A program made the translations under genes and the position numbers. This document shows, in pieces, positions 9,241 to 18,533 of a stretch of 64,000 nucleotides of DNA. Under the pieces are notes generated by a model that saw nothing but the letters and a program-made list of their open reading frames with translations, was not told the DNA's origin and did no database searches. Position 1 is the first letter of the stretch. The number at the start of each line of letters is the position of its first letter. The stretch is from Paenibacillus sp. SC116 (lineage in GTDB: Bacteria > Bacillota > Bacilli > Paenibacillales > Paenibacillaceae), in contig NZ_JANIOF010000001.1 in assembly GCF_024733555.1 (NCBI RefSeq), forward strand, positions 971,225 through 1,035,224, in the 5' to 3' direction.

Positions 9241-12048
9241 CTATCGTTTAATCGCCTGACGTGCCTCACGCATAAGGGCATGCAGTTGATTCATCGCTTC
9301 AAGCGGTGTCAACTCCAGCACATCGACCTCACTCAATTTCTCAATAAGCTGACGATATTCGTGGTTATCTGACGATAGGGCAACTTCCTTGGAAACCGCA
9401 GATTCTCTTTCGAACGAAACAGTAGATTCATGTATTCTGTAAGCTTCATTCTTCGCCGTTGTCGCTGTCGAAACCGAAACTCCCTTAGATGAAGTAGAAC
9501 GAACCGCCTCACTTCTTTCGCCAAACAAATCAAGCTGCTCAATAGCTGCTGCTTCATGATGAATAGGCACCTGCTGTTCCTTTTGCTCCTGCTCAGCGGT
9601 TTGATCATGATATTCAAAAACAGCATGATTTTCCTTAACCAAATGAGCCTGATTCGGCACATCTGATTCATAATCTGTTAGCAAATCATACGCCCGATCA
9701 ATAATAGATTCAGGCAATCCTGCCAATTTGGCACAATAAATACCGTAACTTGTGCTCGCAGCTCCATCTACTAATTTGCGCAAAAATGTAACATCACTGC
9801 CACTCTCTTGTACAGCCATCGATACATTGCGCAGCTTGTCCAAATGGTCTGCAAGATGTGCGAGCTCATGGAAATGAGTCGATACAAGCGCTTTGCATCC
9901 AATATGATGATGAACATATTCAATAACCGCTTGCGCGATAGACATCCCTTCACTTGTTGAAGTTCCACGCCCAAGCTCATCAATAATGACAAGGCTGCGC
10001 TTCGTCGCCTTTGCAGTCATGACCTGAATGTCCATCATTTCAACCATGAACGTACTTTGACCGCCGATCAAATCATCTGCTGCACCAATACGGGTAAAGA
10101 TACGGTCAACCAACGGTATCACCGCATATTCCGCTGGCACGAAGCATCCGATCTGAGCCATCACATGCAACAAAGCCACTTGACGCATATACGTACTCTT
10201 ACCTGCCATGTTAGGTCCAGTAATAAGCAGCATAGAAGCTGTTTCATCACTTAATTGAGCATCATTCGCCATAAAGCCGCCTTGCTGCATGACTGCCTCA
10301 ACGACAGGATGGCGGCCGTTCTTCACATCAAGATTATAGCCCTCATGAACTTGTGGCTTCACAAAACGCTGCTTCGCACTAACCGCCGCTAACGATTGAT
10401 ACACATCAAGTCGCGCAATCGCTTCAGCTAGATGCTGCAGTCTGCGAACATGACTATTGATTCGTTGGCGAAGCTCGCTGAATAGCTCATATTCCAAGCC
10501 AACCATTTTATCTTCCGCCTCAAGGATGAGCGCTTCCCGCTCCTTGAGCTCAGGAGTAACATATCTCTCGGCATTAGCTAACGTCTGCTTACGCTCATAT
10601 CGCCCTTCTGGCAAAGAGGATAGATTGGACTTGGTCACCTCAATAAAGTAACCAAACACTTTATTGAAGCCTACTTTGAGTGACTTAATCCCTGTCACTT
10701 CACGCTCTTTGCGTTCCAGTTCGGCAATCCAGCGCTTGCCGTTAACACTAGCTTCACGAAGCTTGTCCAAGTAATCGTGATAACCATCTTTAATAAGGTT
10801 ACCTTCACGAACGGAGATCGGAGGCTCGTCTTTAATCGCAGTCTCAATCCATTCCTTAATATCCGAACAAGGATCCATCGATTGAGCTAGCTGCTGCAAT
10901 GTGTCCGAAGACGTCGTCATACAACGCTCCATCAAAGAGGGCACCCGTTCCAACGAAACCTTTAATGCCGTTAAATCTCTGCCATTTGCCGTACCGAATG
11001 CAATACGACCTACGAGGCGCTCCAAGTCGTAAACGGACGATAACTGCTCCCTTAGCTCTTCACGTGCAATAAAATCATTGTATAACGTCTCTACAGCTTC
11101 AAGACGTTGATCAATCGATTTTCGATTCAATAACGGCTTATCAATCCAGCGACGAAGCATACGACCGCCCATGGACGTTTCTGTGTGGTCGAGGAGCCAT
11201 AGCAGTGACCCTTTCTTCGCTCTTTCTCGCACCGTCTCGGTTAATTCCAAATTACGTCGAGTAAATGGATCCAGAACGAGATATTGATCAGGCTCCAGTT
11301 CTTGAATCGTTGTAAATTGGCTCAAAGAACGCTTTTGTGTCTCATGCAAATACGACATCAGCAAACTTACAACCTTCTGTCGCTCTTTGTCCAAACGCGT
11401 CCACGCAGCTTCTCCAAACTGCTGCCGTGTCAATGTTTCATTCGTATCTTTCCATGCCGTGAACAACACTTGACGATTCCAAGTCATCGTCAGCGGCTTT
11501 ACCGTTTCCAGCAAATGCTCATCGCCTATCATTTCACTAGGCACATATACGTTGACCTCATCAAGCAACCAATTGCCTTCCATAGGCGCAGAAGATACCG
11601 TAAGCTCACCTGTAGACAAGTCGCATGCAGCCCAAGCATGCTTGCCTTCCAATTCCGTAACGGCCAGCAAATAGCGATTGGCCTTCTCTTCAATCGTCTT
11701 GCCATCCATCACCGTACCCGGGGTCACAATACGAACAATCTCGCGACGTACAACTCCTTTCGCTTCGGATGGATCCTCTACCTGCTCGCATATTGCAACT
11801 TTGTAGCCTTTCTCAATCAAACGCTGAATATAGTTCTCTGCAGCATGATGAGGCACGCCGCACATCGGAATCTTCTCAGCAGATCCTCCTTCACGGCCAG
11901 TCAATGTTATCTCCAACTCTCTTGATGCCAGTAATGCATCATCAAAGAAGAGTTCATAAAAATCTCCTAGACGGAAAAATAAAAAGGCGTCTTTCGCCTG
12001 TTCCTTAACTTTTAAATATTGTTGAATCATTGGCGTGTATGTGGCCAT
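9241..12048 (-). CDS. mutS: DNA mismatch repair protein MutS
   Basis: A 935-residue mismatch sensor. The N-terminal mismatch-binding domain has the FRLGDFYELFFDDA motif containing the Phe-x-Glu wedge. The ATPase has Walker A GPNMAGKSTYMRQ, Walker B VIIDELGRGTST and the STHFHEL histidine. The C-terminal region holds QLDLF at about 838-842, a canonical sliding-clamp binding motif, within an extended Glu/Ser-rich linker, followed by the terminal helix domain. ATG at 12048 has GGGGG six bases upstream; an in-frame TTG two codons earlier is less likely. First gene of the mutS-mutL-methyltransferase-miaA-hfq set. Confidence 0.97.
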   Translation of the reverse strand: MATYTPMIQQYLKVKEQAKDAFLFFRLGDFYELFFDDALLASRELEITLTGREGGSAEKIPMCGVPHHAAENYIQRLIEKGYKVAICEQVEDPSEAKGVVRREIVRIVTPGTVMDGKTIEEKANRYLLAVTELEGKHAWAACDLSTGELTVSSAPMEGNWLLDEVNVYVPSEMIGDEHLLETVKPLTMTWNRQVLFTAWKDTNETLTRQQFGEAAWTRLDKERQKVVSLLMSYLHETQKRSLSQFTTIQELEPDQYLVLDPFTRRNLELTETVRERAKKGSLLWLLDHTETSMGGRMLRRWIDKPLLNRKSIDQRLEAVETLYNDFIAREELREQLSSVYDLERLVGRIAFGTANGRDLTALKVSLERVPSLMERCMTTSSDTLQQLAQSMDPCSDIKEWIETAIKDEPPISVREGNLIKDGYHDYLDKLREASVNGKRWIAELERKEREVTGIKSLKVGFNKVFGYFIEVTKSNLSSLPEGRYERKQTLANAERYVTPELKEREALILEAEDKMVGLEYELFSELRQRINSHVRRLQHLAEAIARLDVYQSLAAVSAKQRFVKPQVHEGYNLDVKNGRHPVVEAVMQQGGFMANDAQLSDETASMLLITGPNMAGKSTYMRQVALLHVMAQIGCFVPAEYAVIPLVDRIFTRIGAADDLIGGQSTFMVEMMDIQVMTAKATKRSLVIIDELGRGTSTSEGMSIAQAVIEYVHHHIGCKALVSTHFHELAHLADHLDKLRNVSMAVQESGSDVTFLRKLVDGAASTSYGIYCAKLAGLPESIIDRAYDLLTDYESDVPNQAHLVKENHAVFEYHDQTAEQEQKEQQVPIHHEAAAIEQLDLFGERSEAVRSTSSKGVSVSTATTAKNEAYRIHESTVSFERESAVSKEVALSSDNHEYRQLIEKLSEVDVLELTPLEAMNQLHALMREARQAIKR

Positions 12049-12129
12049 CGTCAACCCCCATTGCCATTCTTAAAGTACTTTTTCTCATATAACAGTTATT
12101 GAATAATCTCTTTAACTTATCTAGTATAA

Positions 12130-12158
12130 CAAAAAAAGCACAGGACCTCACCCCGTAC
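12130..12158 (-). terminator. Terminator after amidoligase gene
   Basis: On the minus strand an eight-pair stem with some G-U pairs (12151-12158 with 12138-12145) is followed by seven T. It lies 23 bases past the amidoligase stop and isolates that gene from mutS. Confidence 0.65.
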
Positions 12159-12180
12159 TTTTCATCGTTTCGTCTATGAC

Positions 12181-13719
12181 TTAAGCATGTATCCAACCAA
12201 TCCTTACATCCGTATGTTCTTTCCAGGTCCATTCTTCCCGCAATCGTTGGATCAATTGAGACAACAATAATTGCTGCTTATCATCTGCGAACATTTTCAA
12301 CTCAGTTATTCGATTAATGGCAAGATCTTTATAAACATGCCGCGAATCCTCGGTATAAGCAGCGACAATAGGATCACGCGCAGCTTCTCGGCCTGGCAGT
12401 TTCCAATAATGACGTACGATGACCTCAAATACATTCAGCAGCTCCGCACCTAAGGATGGATCAACAAGAAAGTTCCATAATGTTCGATATTCAAAGCCAC
12501 CTGCGCCATTATGAGGGTGCTGACGAACATCGCCTAGTGTGCCATAACCCGTTCTTCGCCTATGTTCGCTCTTCTCCCGCCTCTGCTCTAGAAGAGAGCA
12601 AGGCAATGCTAAATAGGTGTCCAACGCACGAATAAGCTCTGAGGTGCACATTTTTCCTGCTACATGCAAGTGAGCCCCAATGGCAAATCGATTTAAGGGC
12701 TTCGATCCTGCCAAACATGCAATCTTTGAGCCATTCTCACGATCCATATTATTTAATGAACTCGAAGCTGTCCTCATCAATTTGCGGATCGCAGGCACTA
12801 ACGCTGCAGCATAATCGACCGGCTGCGGACGAAGCTCCAAAATTGGATACATAACCTTTCCATCTATCCGTACTGCATCACATCCAATTTCACCAGCCAG
12901 ATCAAAAAATCGAGAAGCTGGTATAATTTTTCGGCGTTCAGCATGGTACAAAATAAACTCTGCATCTAATCCAAATGATAAATCTAGTCTTTGCTGATTT
13001 TCATTGCCGCGCTCTTCACCTAATATCCGTGCATCTAATTGAATTCGCTCCTCATACGTCCTCCACACCCACTCAGGATCCCTCCGAGTAACTGGGGCTG
13101 CTCGTACAATAGAGTCACCCTCCTGCGGCTCATCCAATGCATAGCATCGCTGAATCGAGCTCGGGTCATTCTGCATAGATACCACACTTGCATCGCTTGT
13201 ACTTTGAATGGTAACAGAGCACGTATCCCAACCAAGTGCATAGGCAGCCCGCTCTGCCATCCGTGCCAGCCTGCGATAAGGAGGATCAGACCATTTTGCG
13301 ATAGGCCGATGCATGCCAATCATCTGCGGCATGCTGTGGCAGTGGGCTGCTGCTATAACCTCGCACTGATACACCCAAAATGTAACGGTGCGGATGTATT
13401 GAGAATCTTTAGTGCGGCACGAGTCATTCCACACCGCATCATAAGAAGTTGGCAAAGCAAATTGCCGCAGCCTTCTGACCATCGTTCCACTTTGCCATGG
13501 ACGTGCATAGCGATTCAGCACGAGCGTTCTGCCCTGCGGATGAGCTGCATCCAATTGTTTCGAAATATCCGTATAGTTCCCTACAGTTCCTATAAGCCAA
13601 TGGATTTCCATCTGATGCGCACGATCTTCCAAGCAGCTGAGCCTTTTGATGTTAATGCTAGAAGATCGATTAAGCTCCCACGGCAGCCAATTTGTTCGAA
13701 AAGTGGTCGTCTTCGCCAC
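12181..13719 (-). CDS. Putative amidoligase (phiEco32-like COOH-NH2 ligase type 2 family)
   Basis: A 512-residue protein. The C-terminal half from about residue 245 carries GLDAEFILY, ELRPQP, FAIGAHLHVAG and GGFEYRTLWNFLVDP. These acidic and His/Arg motifs are those of glutamine-synthetase-fold amidoligases related to the phage phiEco32 COOH-NH2 ligase group. Such enzymes are predicted to form peptide or isopeptide bonds using ATP. The N-terminal 240 residues have no domain I recognise. Start: GTG at 13719, eight bases after AGGAGG; the ATG 24 bases upstream lacks that spacing. It is flanked by terminators and so monocistronic, between cotE and mutS. Substrate is unknown; a role in spore or wall polymer modification is only a guess from position. 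Confidence 0.7.
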   Translation of the reverse strand: MAKTTTFRTNWLPWELNRSSSINIKRLSCLEDRAHQMEIHWLIGTVGNYTDISKQLDAAHPQGRTLVLNRYARPWQSGTMVRRLRQFALPTSYDAVWNDSCRTKDSQYIRTVTFWVYQCEVIAAAHCHSMPQMIGMHRPIAKWSDPPYRRLARMAERAAYALGWDTCSVTIQSTSDASVVSMQNDPSSIQRCYALDEPQEGDSIVRAAPVTRRDPEWVWRTYEERIQLDARILGEERGNENQQRLDLSFGLDAEFILYHAERRKIIPASRFFDLAGEIGCDAVRIDGKVMYPILELRPQPVDYAAALVPAIRKLMRTASSSLNNMDRENGSKIACLAGSKPLNRFAIGAHLHVAGKMCTSELIRALDTYLALPCSLLEQRREKSEHRRRTGYGTLGDVRQHPHNGAGGFEYRTLWNFLVDPSLGAELLNVFEVIVRHYWKLPGREAARDPIVAAYTEDSRHVYKDLAINRITELKMFADDKQQLLLSQLIQRLREEWTWKEHTDVRIGWIHA

Positions 13720-13779
13720 CGAATGAACCTCCTTTTCCTCCATACCTGAAAAAAAGCAGCTAATGCATCACATATTTAG

Positions 13780-13802
13780 AAAAAAAGAGGGCTCCCGCCC
13801 TC
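13780..13802 (-). terminator. Terminator after cotE
   Basis: GAGGGC stem (13797-13802 with 13787-13792), four-base loop, then seven T on the minus strand. A second hairpin (13854-13860 with 13867-13873) lies directly after the cotE stop codon. Confidence 0.85.
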
Positions 13803-13876
13803 GTCGAACATGCTGCCTATGCATATAGTGATGTTGTACAGGAAACAAGAAGCCGCCGCATACGGCTGCGGCGAGC

Positions 13877-14443
13877 TTATGTTTCTTCATCCGGCAAATA
13901 TGGCTCTAAATCTTCATAGTCATCACTTGAACTCGAACTACTAAAATCTAAATATTTGTCTTCCAGTTCGGATGCACCGTTTGGATTGACAACGACCCAC
14001 ACTTTCGTTTCAGCGACCATTTCTACAAGAAATTCCCGCTCGACACGAATAACAACACTTGTTCCACTTGAAGAAACTGTCGCTTCCACACAACTAGGTT
14101 CTTGTGTTGCTTCTGCCGCCACTTCTACCGTAGCTGCACGGTGATGTGGATCAACATAAGCTAACGATACAAGATCAGCATAAGATACCGTCTCTTTAGC
14201 AACATCGGTTTGTGAGTTATTATTGTAGGAATACCAGATGTTGATATCGTAAGTACCAATTACCTCAATGCCATCCCCCGCCCGCACCGCCTCATATTGA
14301 TGGTTTATAATCCAAGCCCCCAATATGCTGGTCGGATTGTGAGGCGGAGTGACCGTATGTGTGACGACGGAGAACTTGCGACCTTTACCGCAAATCGCTT
14401 TCGTAATGATTTCACGGCTGTGGTTCTTATCTCGAATTGCCAT
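13877..14443 (-). CDS. cotE: Outer spore coat morphogenetic protein CotE
   Basis: A 188-residue protein with the CotE pattern: N-terminal REIITKAICGKGRKFS, central VIGTYDINIWYSYNNNS, and an acidic C-terminal tail rich in Ser, Asp and Glu ending DEET. In Bacillus, CotE is made in the mother cell and recruits outer coat proteins to the forespore surface. ATG at 14443 has GGAGG eight bases upstream; the frame extends 18 bases further without a better signal. A sigma-E-like promoter lies just upstream, agreeing with mother-cell expression. In other spore formers cotE is also next to mutS, as here with the amidoligase between them. Confidence 0.92.
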   Translation of the reverse strand: MAIRDKNHSREIITKAICGKGRKFSVVTHTVTPPHNPTSILGAWIINHQYEAVRAGDGIEVIGTYDINIWYSYNNNSQTDVAKETVSYADLVSLAYVDPHHRAATVEVAAEATQEPSCVEATVSSSGTSVVIRVEREFLVEMVAETKVWVVVNPNGASELEDKYLDFSSSSSSDDYEDLEPYLPDEET

Positions 14444-14477
14444 CCTATGGACCTCCTCCATACAATCATTCTTTTAA

Positions 14478-14505
14478 AGTGTATGCAGGACATAGGCGAA
14501 TGTTG
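14478..14505 (-). promoter_or_regulatory. Sigma-E-like promoter of cotE
   Basis: On the minus strand CAACATT (14499-14505) is followed by 13 bases and CATACACT (14478-14485). The -10 fits the sigma-E consensus CATACANT exactly and the -35 fits five of seven positions. Transcription would begin about 28 bases before the cotE start codon. Confidence 0.6.
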
Positions 14506-14701
14506 ATAAAATGACGCACACTAAAATTATTTTCCTTGTCCATCGCGGTCATCAGCCTTGTTGTTCAGGTCGTTACGCATGGTTGAACCATTGGTGAACT
14601 CCCTATTTTTCTATACACTTCCTTACACATAATATGATTTTCCCGCTCGTCACATGCAATCGAAATACCCTCACAGAGAAGCATATAACAGCATAAACAG
14701 T

Positions 14702-14726
14702 AAAAAAACCGATCCCTCAGGATCGG
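14702..14726 (-). terminator. Terminator after the ArAE-family gene
   Basis: Seven-pair stem CCGATCC/GGATCGG with a four-base loop, followed on the minus strand by seven T. Apart from this hairpin and the cotE promoter, the 14444-14762 interval shows nothing. Confidence 0.85.
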
Positions 14727-14762
14727 CATTTCTTTGTTTGCAAAATGAGCACCAACAGCCTG

Positions 14763-15749
14763 TTACCCTTCAACTGTCAGCTCTTTCTTATCTTTCTTTG
14801 CCACCTTTAAATACACCCTCAGTTCCCGGAATACTTGAAGAATTGCTGCACTAACTTCCAACTCCTCACGTGTCGTAGGCAATGGAAGTTCCCGAAATTG
14901 CGGTTCAAGGTCATTAAGCAAGCGTTCCGTCGTTCCCGTATATAAGGGATGCTTCACATCTTCGCTTAATTGCTCAAATAAGTTTGCTATGAGTTGATTG
15001 TATGGCATCGTCTGATAAATTTGCGACAGCAGCTGCATCAAGTTTTGAATACTGTCCAGCTGTGTCTTCCTCATATAGAAATACAGCAGCCATTTTTCTT
15101 CAATCATCTCTTCTTCTGAAGGCAGCAGTCGATTCTCCAGCGCCTTAGAGGCCGTTGCGATACCGCTCTCAATATTGGCAGCTGTATCGATCATTTCTTT
15201 GCCATCCCATACATAAGAAGCATCCCTTAAATTGCGGCTTATCTGCAAAAAGATAGCGGAGAAGCAGGCATCGACTTCTTTGCGAATTTCCCACAGTTTT
15301 TCGTGCTCTTTTGGCATGTAAGCCAAATTCACTAGTGTGGCCGCACCTAGACCGCAGCTAAGCAGCAGCACTTCATTCCAAAGAATATCAAGTGTCACTT
15401 GTCCTTCTGCAAAAAGATGAAATACAACGACAGCGCTCGTAACAATGCCTTGCTTGAAATTCAAACGCGCCACCAGTGGAAACGTTAACAATATGTACGC
15501 CGCCAGCACCCACAAGTGGAAGCCAAATATCCAAAATAAGCACGATGCAACGGCAAGGCTAACAATTGAAGCGAAAAACCTGGCAGAGGTTGAGCTGATA
15601 CTTTTTTTACGAGTAACTTCAACAGCAAGTATGGCTAACGTCCCTGCACCAAGATGATTATCCAATCCAAGCAGATCAGCTACGATAATAGAGAGAATTG
15701 CTGCAATAGCAGTCTTAATGACGCGAAATCCTACGAATCCAAATAACAT
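14763..15749 (-). CDS. Aromatic acid exporter (ArAE_1) family membrane protein
   Basis: A 328-residue protein with several hydrophobic segments in the first 150 residues, beginning FRVIKTAIAAILSIIVADLLG, and a soluble helical C-terminal half. Both parts resemble the Firmicute ArAE_1 family (DUF939 with its C-terminal domain). Members are predicted exporters of aromatic acids; the substrate here is not known. ATG at 15749 is used because GAGGGTG lies upstream at usable distance; GTG three codons earlier overlaps that site. Single gene with its own terminator. Confidence 0.75.
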   Translation of the reverse strand: MLFGFVGFRVIKTAIAAILSIIVADLLGLDNHLGAGTLAILAVEVTRKKSISSTSARFFASIVSLAVASCLFWIFGFHLWVLAAYILLTFPLVARLNFKQGIVTSAVVVFHLFAEGQVTLDILWNEVLLLSCGLGAATLVNLAYMPKEHEKLWEIRKEVDACFSAIFLQISRNLRDASYVWDGKEMIDTAANIESGIATASKALENRLLPSEEEMIEEKWLLYFYMRKTQLDSIQNLMQLLSQIYQTMPYNQLIANLFEQLSEDVKHPLYTGTTERLLNDLEPQFRELPLPTTREELEVSAAILQVFRELRVYLKVAKKDKKELTVEG

Positions 15750-15970
15750 GATGTTCACCCTCTATCGCTTGGATCGTTTATGGTTAGTATGTGACTACAC
15801 TTCATCATCATACCATGATAGTTAACAGGCTGTCCGCATCTAATAGCCCTTACATTCGCTTGCCATCATACTTATATTAGATAAATATAAGCACAAAATC
15901 ATATAACTCACGAAATTTCCCAATCCTATATCTGCACAGTTCTTGCAAAGATTACTTACAAAATAGGCAA

Positions 15971-15997
15971 AACAAAAGCGTCCCTTTTCAGGAACGC
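15971..15997 (-). terminator. Terminator after the L25/Ctc gene
   Basis: On the minus strand a GCGTTCC/GGGACGC stem with one G-U pair and a short loop, followed by TTTTGTTTTG. It lies 33 bases after the stop of the L25 gene. Confidence 0.75.
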
Positions 15998-16030
15998 CCA
16001 TGCTGTATGTTAATTGTTAATTTGCCTCAT

Positions 16031-16657
16031 TTAAGAAATAACTTCTGTTTCTTGAGACACCGCTTGGCTGCCAGCGCCATCATTCGCTTCCAACGTACTT
16101 GGCATGACAACTGAAGCAAGAATAATATCTTCTTGTGCGAGCAATGATACATGTTCAGGCCACGACACATCCTTCACAATTAACTTCCCGCTGATATCAA
16201 GCGTAGACACGTCTATTTCGATAGAAGCTGGTATGTGGTCAGGCAACCCTTCCACTTCCACACTTGTTTCTTGGATGTCCAGTATTCCGCCATTTTTGGT
16301 CCCTGGAGCAGTACCTATATATTCGAGCGGCACGCGTACTTTAATCGGCTTATTCTTATCTATCTTAATCAAATCCACATGCAGCCATTTCGTATCTTGC
16401 CGCTGTACCTCTTTTATCATAACAGGAATCGATTTATTGCCATCTACAGCTAAATGAATGACATCGGTTAAGCCCTTGCAGCGAACATAATTGATAAATT
16501 CTCTAGCATCAACACTAAGGGACGCGTTGTCTATTCCTTGCCCATATACAACTGCAGGCAATCGCCCTTGTTTCCGCAACCTGTTAGAGGATGAACCACC
16601 CTCAACTTTTCTGCATTCCGCTTTTAGTTGGAAAGACGTGCTTGTCGTGCTCATCAT
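16031..16657 (-). CDS. ctc: 50S ribosomal protein L25 / general stress protein Ctc
   Basis: A 208-residue two-domain protein. The N-terminal L25 domain (about 1-95) binds 5S rRNA, with GRLPAVVYGQG and the TKWLHVDL strand typical of the family. The C-terminal TL5/Ctc beta domain has VRVPLEYIGTAPG, GGILD and VEGLPDHIPASIEIDVS. ATG at 16657, or the adjacent ATG at 16654, follows GAGGAGG; the upstream frame extension is not used. The last 20 residues are an Ala/Ser/Glu-rich tail. Expressed alone, as a terminator follows. No sigma-B consensus was found upstream. Confidence 0.9.
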   Translation of the reverse strand: MMSTTSTSFQLKAECRKVEGGSSSNRLRKQGRLPAVVYGQGIDNASLSVDAREFINYVRCKGLTDVIHLAVDGNKSIPVMIKEVQRQDTKWLHVDLIKIDKNKPIKVRVPLEYIGTAPGTKNGGILDIQETSVEVEGLPDHIPASIEIDVSTLDISGKLIVKDVSWPEHVSLLAQEDIILASVVMPSTLEANDGAGSQAVSQETEVIS

Positions 16658-16847
16658 TAACAACCTCCTCGTCGGCAGTTCCTCACGTTCGACCATCTTA
16701 TCGAGATCTACTATCGTGAGTGAAAATTGGTATACAAATATTTACCCAGTTCTATTGCGCTTATAACCGAACAAGAAGAAAATATTTCATTTACGATGAG
16801 CACGGTTCTATTTAAACATGTTTCATTCCATTTGCTACGCCGTACTC

Positions 16848-17705
16848 TTACTTATAATTCGCATTGCCAATAAGCCTTCGCTCCAAATAGGAAACAGCTT
16901 CATACATAATCGTAGCGACGATTGCAATCAGCACAAGAGAAGAGAGGACAAGCGTAAAGTTAAACACTTGGAATCCGTAAATGATTAAATAGCCAAGCCC
17001 TACTTTGGAGACGAGAAATTCGCCGACGATGACGCCAACCCAAGCAAGACCTACGTTTACCTTTAATGTAGATACAATGGAAGGAATCGTTGCGGGGAAA
17101 ATAACTTTACGAAACACAACACTTTTACTGCCGCCAAATACTTTTACAACTTTCACATAGTTCGAATCAACCTCGCGGAATGCATTATATACAACCAGCG
17201 TCGTAATCAGTACGGTGATAGACAGTGTCGTGGCGACAATTGCCGTGAAACCAGGTCCGAAACCGACGATGAATAAAGGGCCTAAGGCAACTTTAGGCAT
17301 ACTATTGAACACGACCATATAAGGATCAAGTACATTCGCTAAGTACCGTGACCACCAAATGGCAACCGCCAACAAAGTACCGAATACAGTACCAAGTACA
17401 AAACCTACCAAAGTCTCTCCAACTGTCATCAATAAATGGGGCCATATACTGCCGTCCGCAAAGTCTTTCCACAGCTGTGCGCCTACTTTGGATGGATAAC
17501 TGAATAGAAGCACATCAATCCACTTGAAACGACCAGCCAGTTCCCAACATACGAGCATCGCCGCCAGCAAACTAAACTGCGTGACCGTGACACGTGTTCG
17601 ATGTGAGCGTTCTGATTTTTGATATTTGGCATACGTATCCTCCATCAATGCCTTTGCTTCCGGAGAATAGTTGATAGCTGATGTTTCCGCTCGCTCCCTT
17701 CTCAT
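16848..17705 (-). CDS. ABC transporter permease (nitrate/sulfonate/taurine type)
   Basis: A 285-residue integral membrane subunit with about six helices and the coupling segment EVDSNYVKVVKVFGGSKS (EAA-like loop). It resembles SsuC/TauC/ThiX-like permeases. ATG at 17705 lies nine bases from GGAGG, and its gene begins two bases after the ATPase stop, so translation is likely coupled. It is last in the binding protein-ATPase-permease operon. Confidence 0.88.
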   Translation of the reverse strand: MRRERAETSAINYSPEAKALMEDTYAKYQKSERSHRTRVTVTQFSLLAAMLVCWELAGRFKWIDVLLFSYPSKVGAQLWKDFADGSIWPHLLMTVGETLVGFVLGTVFGTLLAVAIWWSRYLANVLDPYMVVFNSMPKVALGPLFIVGFGPGFTAIVATTLSITVLITTLVVYNAFREVDSNYVKVVKVFGGSKSVVFRKVIFPATIPSIVSTLKVNVGLAWVGVIVGEFLVSKVGLGYLIIYGFQVFNFTLVLSSLVLIAIVATIMYEAVSYLERRLIGNANYK

Positions 17706-17707
17706 TT

Positions 17708-18493
17708 TCACATCCCTCCCGTCTGATTATCAGAGGCTTCAAGTTCCTTCCACAGCTCGTGGAACCAATCATTGAAACCTGCTTGCTCACGGGCAAAAAA
17801 TGGTGTTGCAGAGCGAATCGGTTCCGGCACATCAAATACGCACCGAATGCTGCCTGGATTGCGATTCATCACAAATACACGATCACTGACAGCCAACGCC
17901 TCGGATAAATCATGCGTCACGAGAATTGCGGTCTTTTCATGCGCCTTTAACGTGTCTACAACAAGATCTTCAAGCTGCAGCTTCGTCTGATAATCAAGCG
18001 CCGAGAATGGTTCATCGAGCAGAAACAACTCTGGCTCGGTCGCCATCGTCCGAATAAGCGCGACACGTTGACGCATTCCGCCTGATAATTGATGCGGATA
18101 AAGTCGTTCGGTCCCTTCCAATCCCATGCCTTCAAGCATTCGCACAACGCGTGATCGACTAGCCTCATTCAGCTGATTTGTTAGCTCTAGACCCATACAT
18201 GCATTGTCCAAAATGGTTCGCCATGGGAACAAGTAATCTTGCTGCAGCATGTAGCCTACTCGCGAGGAACTGCCCACGACAACTTCTCCATCTACAAATA
18301 CTTTACCTCTAGTAGGAAATACGAGCCCCGCAATCAACGATAACAAGCTGGTTTTCCCGCATCCACTCGGACCTACAATGCTTACAAACTCACCAGGATA
18401 TATTTTTAATGATACATCTTCTAATGCAAGCTGAGCCTCTCTCCCTGTTACATAAACATGCGAAACGTCTTTTATTTCTACCATTGCGTGCAT
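17708..18493 (-). CDS. ABC transporter ATP-binding protein (nitrate/sulfonate/taurine type)
   Basis: A 261-residue cytoplasmic ATPase with Walker A GPSGCGKTSLL, signature LSGGMRQR, Walker B LFLLDEPFSALD and the H-loop VTHDLSEAL. The sequence groups with SsuB/TauB/ThiZ-like importers. ATG at 18493 follows AGGAGG by seven bases. It is the middle gene of the importer operon. The substrate cannot be decided from the sequence; sulfonates and thiamine precursors are typical of the class. Confidence 0.9.
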   Translation of the reverse strand: MHAMVEIKDVSHVYVTGREAQLALEDVSLKIYPGEFVSIVGPSGCGKTSLLSLIAGLVFPTRGKVFVDGEVVVGSSSRVGYMLQQDYLFPWRTILDNACMGLELTNQLNEASRSRVVRMLEGMGLEGTERLYPHQLSGGMRQRVALIRTMATEPELFLLDEPFSALDYQTKLQLEDLVVDTLKAHEKTAILVTHDLSEALAVSDRVFVMNRNPGSIRCVFDVPEPIRSATPFFAREQAGFNDWFHELWKELEASDNQTGGM

Positions 18494-18533
18494 GCAGCTG
18501 CCTCCTTTCGACTCATACTAAAAGTACACGGTC

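Noticed and set aside
12005-12232. 75-residue frame between mutS and the amidoligase gene
   Set aside because: It overlaps both the mutS start and the terminator after the amidoligase gene, and has no Shine-Dalgarno.
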